From: Colletotrichum lupini
Taxonomy: Eukaryota; Ascomycota; Sordariomycetes; Glomerellales; Glomerellaceae
Assembly (NCBI RefSeq): GCF_023278565.1
Contig: NC_064679.1
Location: forward strand, 1,302,001 to 1,366,000
Direction: 5' to 3'
DNA length: 64,000 nt
Part shown: piece after piece, positions 45,647 to 56,883 of the stretch
How the letters are laid out: each line of letters begins with the position of its first letter
How positions within the stretch are numbered: position 1 is the first letter of the stretch
The notes under the pieces: generated by a model
What the model was told of the DNA's origin: nothing
The model's database searches: none
What the model saw: only the letters and a program-made list of their open reading frames with translations
Made by a program: the position numbers and the translations under genes

Positions 45647-47663
45647 GGTGGTCCGTTAGTAAGGGATATGAGCTGTGTTTGGTGGTATGGGAAGACGATC
45701 AATTCGAGGGCTTTTCGTAAGCTGAATTTCTGAGGATGATAAGAGGTCTTTCAAAAAGCTCAAAGACACGAAGATGAGGCGAAATCAAGGTAATTATTTA
45801 CTTCCGTGCAAATCATCAGGGTAACCACCAAGGAGAACCTGGAAGGAACGAGGAGATAGCTCAACCTTTCTCCTTCTCCATTGACTCTCCTTACAGACAA
45901 TCTCAAGGATTCTGATGCAAAGAATATTGCGCAGCCGGAAAAGACCTCTGAAAGTGGTTTCCCAAGGGACTCTCCGGGTCGTCGTTGAAGTTCGGCCCCG
46001 GCCTCCTTCCGGAAGACTGGCCCCACCGAACCGTTCTCGTCTTCCGGACTCCACTCCTACGGGCCGCCAAATCTTCCACTGAAAGTACATTCTCCGTGTC
46101 TCATCAGACTGGCGACTCATAAATTGCGCTTGAAAGTATTGCGTACAACTGGAATGAAGCTATAGGCGTATCGTTGCAGGTTCTTCGCGTGAGAATGAAG
46201 ACTAGCAACCTTTCTGGTGCGTGAGAGACAGCACGTTCTTTCGACCTATCCCAAACTCTGAGCTACTGCTGAGCGACTCACTGTTTGAATTGACGATCTT
46301 ACAGTCGCTGTAGGGAGAGAAGGAGGCGGCGATGCCTTCCAAGCTTTCGTACGCCGACCATGCCGGTCTTGTACGCCGTTCGTGATCCACCCGGCGAAAA
46401 CATACCCACATCGCCGATGACCGGCGCCGCACCGCCGCGGCGGCCAATGCCTCCCATCCGCCCAAGCTTTCGTGTTTTATTCCCGAAATTTTTCGCGCCA
46501 GTGAACTCAATTGAACCCTGGCTCGAAAGAGATAAGAAAAACGCCCCCAAATTTCCCTCACCGATGAGATGAGTAAACGCGAAGGATCAAATATGCTATG
46601 AGCTACTGGGTAAGTTTGATTGCTGCAATCAACAAGATAATTCCTCGTCAGATAGCCATATTGGAACTTTGGAGGTACCTTAGGTACCTTCGGTGAGTGA
46701 CGGCACAATGCTACATGGGGCATCCCTTCGGTCACGCCGCCGGACACTAGTCACGGACTGCGACCGACTCAAGGGATGAGCGGGCACCGGTGGAGAACAC
46801 GCCTTGATTGTCGCGAGAGAATCCAGGCCCGATCACGCAACGTTGACGAAGGGGTCTTTTTTTCGTCTATTCAAGCTTTCCCGGCGTCGGAGTCAAGTGC
46901 CGCCTTGCATACCGGATCTTCCGGATGAGCCCAGCAGCTCACTTAGTCACTCTTGTCCTTTGACTACGACATATTCTCTAGTCGCAACGCTACATTCGCA
47001 TGTTAGCCTCTGGAAAACCCTGGGAATAACATGCGGATAAGAAACCATGCCCATCGCTCAAAGTTTCATGATGCAGGATAAACTCACAGGGTTCAACCCG
47101 TTTTTCCCGGATGTGCATGGCACCTGGCGGTAAGAGAGGTTTTCACAACCTACGGAGTAGTTCCACGCCGGTTCATTAGTGTTGGTCCAAAAAAAAAAAA
47201 ACACCATCCGACGTCATGACAGGCGATCCCTCCATCCCAGGTTACAAGTAATCTATTTTACCACGAGAGACTTTTTTCTTCACACAAGCCGAGGAACAAA
47301 TGGCTAATGGCTGCCAAAGTGAGACCACGTTCCCGCCGCTAGGGCCGCCGACGCAGGCATTCCGCGTTCATCGGTTGACGGGGCGGCCAACATACTTCAG
47401 CCGCCCGATGCCCGGAGAGCTGAAAAGGCTGACGTTCTGTCACCTTCCTTCCGTCCCATCTCATCTCATCTCATGTTATCTCGCTTTGCGGTTACATACG
47501 TCAAATAACACCCTGTTATAAAGTCACCATTCATCTTTCAAATCGTAGACTACCATCTCACGCGATTGAACGAGGCCAGCAATTAAGAAAGCGCAAATTG
47601 ATACGGGTGCAGTGGCCGGATAGTTTGAGCTACATACACGTCTACTGTGAAAGCAACCTCATA
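45647..47663. other. Spacer between ankyrin paralog 1 and the 2EXR gene
   Basis: 2 kb separating divergent genes and holding both promoters. No additional gene was seen. A near-palindromic AGGTACCT-T-AGGTACCT lies at 46673-46689, and A12 near 47190. Confidence 0.55.
46673..46689. repeat. Paired AGGTACCT palindromes
   Basis: AGGTACCT, one T, AGGTACCT: two copies of an 8-bp palindrome side by side in the divergent promoter region. Related AGGTA words recur in other spacers of this window. Confidence 0.85.
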
Positions 47664-48449
47664 ATGTCAACCACAAACGCCATCCTCACGTCTTCACAAC
47701 CAACAATGACACCGCCACATCTCCCACCCCCGCAAAGCTGTCATCCCTTCATGACACTCCCCCTCGAGCTCCGCCTCCTCATCTGGGAAACCTTCAGCTC
47801 GCAACCCCGCGTCTTCGAGTACAGAGAAGACACCCACCTCATCAAGCCGCCCCGCGAGTACCGCCACCCCCGTGCCGCCGCCCTCATCACAAACGCCGAA
47901 TCGCGAAAAGCAACCCGCGCCCTTCTCCGGCCCTTCCCGCACCCGTACGACGTCCAAAAGGATTCCCGCCCGTCGCCGCCGCCTGCCCTGGAGTTCGTGC
48001 CCTCATCGGATATCATCTACCTCCCACCGCTCGTCTACCGCACGCGGCTCGGCGCGTGGGACTCACTCTGGACCACGAAACCGGGGATCGAGAATGTAGG
48101 GATTCACTGGTCCGTTCTCCTCGACGAGCGGCGTATCGCGGAGGCTCTGCGGGCTTGTTCGCGGTGTTTCACCGATATGAGGAGGCTGTCCGTCTTTATC
48201 GAGTTCAAGCCGCTTCCGCAGCCGGAGGAGGAGGTTGGGAACGGCGGGATTGTGAGGTTATTGGGTCCTGCGGAGGATGAGTACCGCTTGCCGAGTTTAT
48301 ATGCCGAGGCGCATGGGTTGATGGATGAGTTTTGGACGTGGGGGGAGTTGAGGACGGCGCTTGGAAAGGTTAGGAGGGCGATGAAGTGGACGCCTGAGAT
48401 TGAGGGGGTGTTGTACACCAGGGAGATGGAGGAGGCGTCTGCTTTTTGA
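47664..48449 (+). CDS. 2EXR-domain protein
   Basis: Single exon, 261 residues from ATG 47664; an upstream in-frame ATG at 47598 would add 22 residues. I prefer 47664 because the added stretch looks non-conserved. HPFMTLPLELRLLIWETFSS (about residues 27-46) is the opening of the 2EXR domain, an F-box-like fold greatly expanded in Pezizomycotina. A PRVFEYRED strand and a conserved IENVGIHWSV segment in the middle agree with this family. Function is unknown. The gene sits between two ankyrin/F-box-like paralogs in the opposite orientation. Confidence 0.85.
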   Translation: MSTTNAILTSSQPTMTPPHLPPPQSCHPFMTLPLELRLLIWETFSSQPRVFEYREDTHLIKPPREYRHPRAAALITNAESRKATRALLRPFPHPYDVQKDSRPSPPPALEFVPSSDIIYLPPLVYRTRLGAWDSLWTTKPGIENVGIHWSVLLDERRIAEALRACSRCFTDMRRLSVFIEFKPLPQPEEEVGNGGIVRLLGPAEDEYRLPSLYAEAHGLMDEFWTWGELRTALGKVRRAMKWTPEIEGVLYTREMEEASAF

Positions 48450-49200
48450 GATGGGATGGGGTTGGTATTTTGATGACTTTTGTCTCATCTGAGCTGGTCA
48501 TTTCGATAAGGATGTCGGGCTGATGCGAGGCATGCCCTGACAGAGAATGTAATATTTTGAGCATTTATCAGGGTTCAAGTTCAGCATACGGCGTCATGAT
48601 CGAGCGAGGGATTCACAGCATTTCAGCGGGTTTGGAGTATTTCATGACAAGTCTGATATGAACCTGCTAGCTATTATTGAATGCGATTTTGAGTCATTTT
48701 GAGCGTATTTGGAGACTTGCCCGTGTGTGCAATTTTGTGAAAAGTAGAAGATAAGGATCATGTTGCTCTCTTTCGCTATAAATTACATCTCATTACATTT
48801 TCGAGGAATTCAACTTCCAGAGCCCTGTATACCTGGGTATCGTCTACAACTTATTCGTACATCTCACCTCTGCCTCGGCTCACGCCGTTGAAATAGGGTG
48901 CTCGTGGCCGCAACCTCCTTCAAGCTCAGATCCACGCCCGTAGAGCTCTGAGAGCCTCGAGGCCCGTATTCATGATCACCTTAATCTAAATAACCTCTTC
49001 TCCAACACCCCCCACACCCTTCCTTCAACCTCTCACTCATCCTAGTAATAGTCTCCATTTTCTCACCCCGAATCCGACAATGCGTCAAGCTCGCCATTCT
49101 CCAGTCCCTCGACTCTGGTGTCAAGCTCGAGCGTAGACTCAAATCCATGCTTGTTATTGTGCTCCTCTGTATCCTCCACTTCAATCTCCTCCATGCCACC
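48450..49200. other. Convergent spacer between the 2EXR gene and ankyrin paralog 2
   Basis: About 750 nt, rather AT-rich in its first half, holding the 3' flanks of two convergent genes. Nothing else seen. Confidence 0.6.
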
Positions 49201-51178
49201 TTAAAGGGCCTCCTCTTCGGTCTCCTCTTCGGTTTCTTCATCCCACACTTCACTCTGCTCATAATCGACACAAGTATCTTCGTCAATAAGACCGTGCTGC
49301 CTCAGCACCTCCTCAACCTTGGGCCTGTCAGACCAGTCATCAAACGCATCGCGAATCGCGAAAGCCCACTCTGGCGCGGTTTCCGGCCTCTCATGTAAGT
49401 CGCGGACACACATCTCCCACGCCTTGTATACTCGAACAACTCCTCCGATATCATCCTCTCCGCACGGGATCCACGCTCCCTTTTGCACCAGAAGACGGAC
49501 AAAAGGGCCGATTGAGCCCAACACAAAGGTCAGCGGCTCCGATTCTCGCGGATGGCCCACCGTGATCTTCTTCATCAGGTAGACAAAGGGGGTGAGAGAC
49601 GGGTCCGGATCGGTGTCTCGCATGCCGATCGGGTTCGCGCCCTGGGTCATCAGCCAGTTTAAGGTCGTCAGGGCCCGCCCCTGATAGTCCCAGTCCATCA
49701 CACCAATCGTAACACAGAGAGCGAGCATGCCGAGAGAAGAGCCCGATAAACGGTCCTGCTCTTTGTCGGGAGGCATAGTCAAGGGAAAAGTTGCGCGCCA
49801 TAAGCCGTTCCGCTCCGCAAAGCTCCATCTGATGAACTTCAAGAAGGGGCAATCCTGCTCCAAAGTCACTTTGTCTCCGAAATCCAATACGTCCATGAAA
49901 GGGCGAAGGATATCCATACAGTCGCGATCGACGCCACAAGAGACCTCGCAGACGAAGAGAAAGGTCGACTGAAGTTCTCCTACAAGCGGGGCATATTCCG
50001 GCCGATGCGTCCGTTGGGTCTCCCGGATGAAGTCCGCGACGACTTGAGCGAACGAGTCGAGAACCGAATTACATTCGGGCCCGGTTGTATCAATTATCGC
50101 TGGCAACAACAGCTTTAGCCGTGATTCTTTGGGGCCGTTGTCTGCAGAAGCGGTCCAAAGGCTGTCTCCCACCGTCATAAGCTGCTTGGCGGCCTCGATA
50201 TGACCCTGAGCGATGGCAAATTCGAGTGCCCGCGTCATGAATGAGTTTCCATGTTGGAAAAATATCTCCACATCGGCCCCGAGGCTGAGCAAATGTGACA
50301 CAACGTCTCTCTCCGTGTGTACATTGCGCTCTGAGGGACGATACTCGCAGGCGTATTGAATCGGCGTGGCGTCTCTGTTGTCAGGACTGTCTACCGAGAG
50401 GCCCCGGTTCTTGACGAGATCGGTCATCACCTCCAAGTTCCCAGCACGAGCCGCATCGTGCAGGGCGTTATGTGGCCTCGAACTTTGCATGGCATCTGCT
50501 AACCAGAACTTCGCCTTTCTGGCGGGTGGAAGGGATGGGCATGTTTCCGCGCCCGCTTCCGAATCCCAGAAAGGGGACTTTCTCATGGCGTACCTACCCT
50601 GCAACTGAGTTGTCAGAGATGCTCCGGCGGAAAGCAGGAGGCGAGCGACGGAGCTGTGTCGCTGGCACAGGGCCACATGTAAGGATGTGCGGGCAGGGCG
50701 ACAGATGGGGTGGAAGGAACGGCCCCTTGCCCTCTTCCCGATTGGCATACAACTGCATAGGCTTCTCCCGGGGCCATCGACATCGACATTCTGATCTAGA
50801 AGCCACTTGACCATCTCATAGCGGCCTCCTGCGGCAGCCTGGTACAGCGGGGTGCCCCAGGTCGTCATCCTGTCCAGATTTCCGTCGCCCCTGGGACCCC
50901 CCCCATGGTAGTGGTGCCACGGGATACGCCTTGGCAATATCCGCGCCGAAGAGATGAGCGCGTTTGAGAGTATCGAGATTTCCAGTCTTCAAGGCGTAAG
51001 TGACGCAATCCGACGCGTCGTCCCGTATACTCTGGAGATACAGTTTGCGATTGAGTATGTCGTGGAATCTGTGGTTGACCCGTACCAGGCGTGCCCTATC
51101 GGACTGAGAGACGTAGCTGCTGACAAGCAGCCATAGCTCCGCTGGTAGCTCGTCAGTCGACATCATAAATCCTCTCAA
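49201..51178 (-). CDS. F-box-like/ankyrin-repeat protein (paralog 2), frameshift at a G8 run
   Basis: The 5' frame starts at 51178 (MRGFMMSTDELPAELW) or, by analogy with paralog 1, at 51163 (MSTDELPAELW). It encodes an F-box-like helix pair and the first ankyrin unit (GNLDTLKRAHLFGADIAKAY). The 3' frame, from about 50900 down to 49201, continues with TPLYQAAAGGRYEMVKWLLD and further ankyrin units. The frames switch at eight consecutive C on the + strand (50897-50904); seven would give one open frame of about 658 codons, close to the 670 of paralog 1. The C-terminus is acidic. The break may be an assembly error or a true inactivating indel. Role as for paralog 1. Confidence 0.8.
50897..50904 (-). 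repeat. G8 run at the frame break of ankyrin paralog 2
   Basis: Eight C on the + strand (G on the coding strand), the only place where the upstream and downstream frames of the gene can be joined by a single-base change. Confidence 0.9.
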
Positions 51179-52103
51179 CGCGATGCGAATATGGATCTAG
51201 CGTCAAAGTCGATGGGGAGAGCTGCGATGAGACCGATGAGTACCCTATTTTTACCCATGTTCTGGGACCCTTCTCCTGCACGAAATTGCAAGTGGGGTGT
51301 GGGCAAAGCCACACACCGCCACAGTGCGGTCATGGACCGCGAGAACCGCTTTCCACTCGTATAGTCACAATGCAGGCATTCTGTAATAATTAGAGATTGA
51401 TTGTCAGTTGGAGGGGCAAATCAGGTACTTATCGACATTTCTTTCTCATCTTGGCGAATGTACGTTTCTGGTGTGTATTGGTGACCGCGTTGGAGCTCGA
51501 CGATCGACAGGGTGATCCACGGGCAATGATAGAGTAGCATCTGTTCGGATATGCCCCAAGAACTGGGGTAAGAAGGGCTTCCCTCCGTCACAGCCGGTGC
51601 CGATCCGGACGAGATCGGAGGCGTGTTCCGGGACGAGCTCTATCTTGTGCCTGGTATCCGGTTCGGTGATGATATCCAACAAATTTAGCCCACGTTGAGG
51701 CGCCGAAGCCTTCGTCTGTCATATTGGAAATGCATCGCAGCATGAGACTTGCTAAAACGATCAAGCTCACCGATCCAAGTCTCCTTTCCTGCACATGCCA
51801 AGTGCCCCGTATGAATTGAGGTGGAGTCTCACTCTCGGTGGCACGATTCCTTTCGGTGACGGATGTCCGTATTTGGCACCTAAGAAGAAATGTGAGATGG
51901 GCGGGAATTGCATCATGAGAGATCGTTGACATATGGGTTGTGAGAGGTTAATGATTCTTGATTTAATCTATGATGCATAAAGGCTTGGATAGCGAGTGGA
52001 GGGCCAAGTCCCCAGCAATACAGCCTGGCAGCATCAATCGCCGGCGATACTCCTCTCTCACAGGAAACCGAGGCTATCGGCGTCTCAAGGCCCCGCGGGA
52101 CGT
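51179..52103. other. Spacer between ankyrin paralog 2 and the M13 peptidase
   Basis: 925 nt holding the promoter of paralog 2 and the 3' flank of the peptidase gene. No supported gene. Confidence 0.6.
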
Positions 52104-54583
52104 CTACCAAAGCTCACATGTAGGCTGTCTTTGGGGGCAGTTGAAAACGCTGCGGAAGTCCTTCGAGTTGTCCAAGGGCCCTTTGATACGAGCGAATCCT
52201 GGAGAGTGCACGTCGGCCCCAAGCAGGTAGACATCGTACACCTTCGAAGACGACACGTCGCACCAGTTTTGTGCCCATTTCAAGAAGAAAATCTGGTCAT
52301 GCGAGAAACTCTGCAGGCCAGGCAAGTCGAAATCTTGAGACTTCTTGTCTGACTGTAGTTTCTTCCACGCCGCATAGCTTGTCGCCACACCTCCGGCATC
52401 TGCTATGTTTTCACCGAGCGTGAAGTTACCTCGAACGGGAACATTCGTACCATTAGGCGCAATGACCGTGAATTGCTGATACTGGTTGGCGAAGCATTTG
52501 GTACGATTACTGAACGCCTTGAGGCTCTGCTCATCCCACCAGTTTGTGAGAGACCCGTTGGCAGCGTAATTGTGCCCGCTGTTGTCGAAGCCATGGGTGA
52601 GCTCATGACCAAGAACGGTGCCAAGTGCGCCATAGTTAACATATGAGGGATAAGCAACATTATAGAGGGGTTTTTGCTGGATACCAGCATTGATGACAAT
52701 ATCGTTGAAGGTTGTAGAGTAGTAAGCATTTGTTGTTGATGGGGTTTGCAGCCAAATGTTCTTATCAGCAGGCTTGCCAAGCAGAGCCCACAGCGACTTG
52801 CTAGAGAAAGTGGCAAACGCAAGGGCATTGTCGAAGTAGGAGTCGGTAACCTTGAGCCCATTGTAATAATCTGCAAGCTTGCGTGGGTTTGTGGTGTCCG
52901 GAGACACGTCTGGATAACCAATCTTTTTCGAAATGGCATTGACCTTCACTTCGGCCTCTTTCTTGACTTCGGATGTTAACCAGTCCTTTTCGCCGAGGCG
53001 CGAGATAAAGGCCTGCTGGATCGTGCCCATCATGTTGATAGCCAGATCACGAGCTTCGTTCGAGTATGCCTTATCGAGGTAGAATCGGCTCAGAATCCAG
53101 CCGAGCCCGGCAGGTAAGCCACTCCATGGGACACCCTCATCCACATGACCGACGCATTGCTGCCATCTCGGTGGCTTGCCAACTAACTCCGGATCTGTAG
53201 CGCGAAGCTTTGATTTCAAGTCGTTCAATCTTTCCGTGACATCTGTCTCAACGAAGTTGGAGAAGGTGGATACTGTTTTCCAGATGAAAAATCCTTGGAC
53301 CGTTTCGACAGAGGTGTTGGCGAGAAGCTGAGATAGGTTGCCAAAGTAGGCTGGGGAAAACACAAGTTGATCCGGCGTATAGTCCGCGGGAATCAAGTTG
53401 TTGATGACAAAATCATGACCAAGTTCTGGGGCCACGCTTGTGACCTCTTCCAACTTGAACTTCCTTGCTGGTGACTTTGGTGGCTATCAGTTCATCGGTC
53501 AGACTTAAAGGTCAGGGTATCACTCACAGTTGGGCTTGCTTTGCTGTCATCAGTGGCCTGCAAAGCGACCGCGTCTTTCTCAAACTTAGTGACGGCTAGA
53601 GCGAGTCTCTGAGCATTCATAACATCGAGTTTCGCCGGGTGTACTGCCTGAAGAAGTGCTGCCATAATGCGCTCATACTCCGCAACGGTATCATTATTTC
53701 TGGCTACAGAACCTGTGAGCAACGGCGTGCCTCCGGGGACGACGGATATGAGTGTCTTGTTCTGCTTAAAAATCAGTATGTATCCATAGTGGCGGGCTCC
53801 CAGGTCCCAGATCAACATACCGTATTCTGGTCATCAAAGTCAACAGTGACGGACTCGAAAGTAGAGATGCCGAGTTGACCAAAGAACAGTAGTGTCTTGC
53901 CCATATTTTTGGCATCATTCTTCGAGGTCTTGCGTTCCTTGTCCTCTGTAGTATTGGCCACAGGAAAAGCCTCCGCGACACGGTTGACGAGATTGATGAG
54001 AGGACCCAAGCCTGCAGCCTTGACGGCGGTGTCATTGAGGCAAGCATTGTATGTCTCCACGATCAGCTGAAAGTTGTCCCGATCCACGCCTATTTGCTCT
54101 TGAGACAGTGATGCCGTGATAAATCCAGCGTCTGGTCCACTGGGGTAGGTGCCTTCCACGATGTTCTTCAGCACTATCGAGACATCACTCCCGACAATAC
54201 CCAGCGATGAGGCCTTTCCTTGGCCAGCCCCAGGCGCATGGGTTGCTTTCCATCCAGAGCACGCATCTGCCAAGAAAGTGTATTAGCCAACCAGAGTCAT
54301 GCAACGTGCAGAATCCGCAGCAGTGTCGAGTAGGAAAACAACGGAAAAAGATGTGAGACAAGGATCCGAAGCTTGGGCGCGGGGAAACTAGAGCTGGAGG
54401 CAATGCGAGTGGGGGAAACAAAAGGCAATTGGAGTCCTGCGACGCACATTTGTCAAAGTCTGTGCACGGATCGATGTCAGTATGGTTCGGCGCGAGACTC
54501 ATGAGAATGTTTGAGGCGATCTCGAGACAGATCGGTGTGGTGCAAAGGCTGCTGCCATCCGCGGCCGCAGTGAAGGGGGCCAT
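52104..54583 (-). CDS. M13 (neprilysin/endothelin-converting-enzyme-like) zinc metallopeptidase
   Basis: Zinc endopeptidase of family M13, usually secreted or membrane-anchored and acting on peptides. CDS is complement(52104..53483, 53528..53761, 53821..54266, 54448..54583): 2,196 nt, 731 residues. The zinc site HELTH is at about residue 565 and the third ligand in GENIADAGG at about 630. NAYYSTTFNDIVINAG is the substrate-binding region, and the protein ends in CELW, the family's usual C-terminus. CTTPICLEIASNIL and DPCTDFDKYACSGW are the conserved N-terminal blocks. The start at 54583 gives no signal peptide; the real 5' exon may lie upstream. Hydrophobic frames at 54780..54827 and 54857..55075 on this strand are candidates, but no clean splice could be found. 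Confidence 0.9.
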
Positions 54584-56883
54584 TCTATCGACTGTCGAGC
54601 AGTATTTCGAACGTCCTCACAGAGCTAGCATCACAAGTCAGCGACAAGACTCTTGGGCAGTTGAAGTACTTGATAGACAGACCTTGGGATGAAGAAGCGA
54701 CCTGACTAGCCGGACAGAGAAGCTGAGACGCTCGATACTGGAACCAGAAGCGCCTTTCACCGACAAGCTGACACCCAAATTAAAGAGAGAGGAGAAAGCT
54801 AGCGAGGATCGGTTGGAGCCGGTTCATCCAGTGTGGGTTTGGGGATGGACTGATCCCTATATATAATGGCTTGCAAGGAGAGAAGAATATACTTTTCCTG
54901 CAAACCCTTTTTGGTCTAGACGATGTCGGGCATCGAGAACCATAGAATACAGTATAAAGATGCCAAAAGCGGTGACTAGAGGGCGGCGGTGGTGTGGTGT
55001 CGTCGATGTCGCAGAAGAAGAAAGGCAGCGAGGCGTTGATCCAGTTTTCTTCACGCAGCCCGAGGGTAACCCCAATAGACCAAGTACCTGCCCTTTTCAC
55101 CTGTCTCACGATCTTCACTGCCTCTGGTCAAGGCAGAGTCCAGCTACTTGGACCTTCCTAACCCATCCTTAGACGTGCCGGAACATCGCAGCCTGCAGGC
55201 GAGGCTGCCTTGTTTCCTGCCAAGACTGCCATTTGCCAAAGTCAAGCCAACCCCAGTTCGTTGACACATCGGAACTCTATGTGGTGACGAAGTCGACTCG
55301 GCGGATGTTCAGATGTGCATGCGGCGAAGGCAAGCATTGCGGAGAAAGGCAGCACAAAAGTGCCGCTCGCCAAGGATCGGGGACTTTCGCAGAGTAACCT
55401 CCGAGGTGACATTTCAGCCGCGGGATGCCAATCCTGACTCCCTGTCCCGTATCCCCCGCGTATCTTAGCTTAGCTTGCTCTCTCAAGTTGAGTGGCACGA
55501 CGTCGATCATCTATGAGCGTTTTTGCACAAGTATCGCTCGCGGTTTGAGGCTGCCAAATGGACTGGCTCGACTGGTAGCTTGGCCTGCCTAGAACGGACA
55601 GCTGGAATATTGGGCTGATATGTGGCTGCGAGTGAGCTTCCGTCCTGACTACCCCAAGCTGTTTTCGTAATGCCATGCGAACGCACGTGTGTCCCAAAAG
55701 CCGACAAGTTGGTTAGCGCGGTGGTCAAAAGAACGACGCGATCTATTTCTGAAGCCAGCTGGTACTCTATCAACTGCAGTGAAGGCTAGCATAACCGCTG
55801 TTCACCCCCAATCACGGAGTTCAAAAGATGAAAGTCGGCGAGCAGGCCACGCCAGGATCTCATACCGCGAATCGCAGGAAGAATACCACTTGGCAATCAT
55901 GTTGGCAGCGCCAAGAGCCTTCGCATGACTGTTAAGCAACGGCCAACTCTCGGCAAGCCTGCATTTTGACTTCCTCAGAATAGCCTTTTAGCATGAACCT
56001 AGCGTCGAAGGCTAGAACTTGCGCGAAGGGTGCTTCACAGGGGCTCTGGAATGTGCAGCGATTCGTTGGGTCGCTAGGTATTCTCTTCCAGGATCCAGTG
56101 GGACGAACGAAAACCTTCGACGAAGACCGTTTTCGAAAACGAATGCGGCATGAATATTTGCAGCTTGCCACGCCGTCAAGAGCACACAAGGCCAGACGAT
56201 GGCGTTCCTTGGTGGCAGAGCCTCAAAGTAACCTAGTATTACCGTTCCTGGCGTGGAAGCACAATGATACCTAGATCCTTCATCCGGGCAGATGGGTCGA
56301 TACTTGGTATGAGAAGCTCTGCACTAAATGCGGCTGGAGGCATTCAGCCACTGCTGCCAGTCCAAGATTTTGGCGCTGCTGCTCATACGATATTGGCACT
56401 TGTCATATCCCACGATCTATAGTTCTGTAGATCGTGGGACAGACGCGGTTGGATGGAATCTGACAAGCCATAGGTATCACAAAACTCTTGGAGGTAAGGC
56501 AAAGTAGGTGAAATCTGAGAAGACGCAGTGGAAGATGTCGAAGGAGGGGCAGCTGGGCACGTGCTTGCTACCTTAGGGTGGCCTATGCGCACCTTACCTC
56601 AGCAAAACAGCACAGACCACATCCAAAAAGACAAGTGGGGAGACCCCCGGAGGCAATGCCCCGCAAGCTGATCAAGCCACGTTCACCCTTTGGTTTCATG
56701 CGCCACAATGACGTTGATGTCAGTCGGGCCTGGTTCCTCAGGGAGGCGATATCTCAAGCGCAATCTTTCTCTCGATCACCTCAAGCCTGCAGCCCTCTCC
56801 TTCTCCGTTACTGTGAGGTTTTTTATCGCTACTATACCATCTAGAACCAGCCTCTTGTACCTCTAGTCCTACCGATCACCAAG
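54584..56883. other. Spacer between the M13 peptidase and the J-domain gene
   Basis: 2.3 kb between divergent genes. It may contain an unrecognised first exon of the peptidase (54.78-55.08 kb). A perfect 11-bp inverted repeat lies at 56409-56438 and AGGTA words at about 56491-56510. Nothing else supported. Confidence 0.5.
56409..56438. repeat. Perfect 11-bp inverted repeat, 8-nt loop
   Basis: CCCACGATCTA and TAGATCGTGGG separated by eight bases, about 450 nt upstream of the J-domain gene. It could be a hairpin or a dimeric binding site. Confidence 0.8.
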
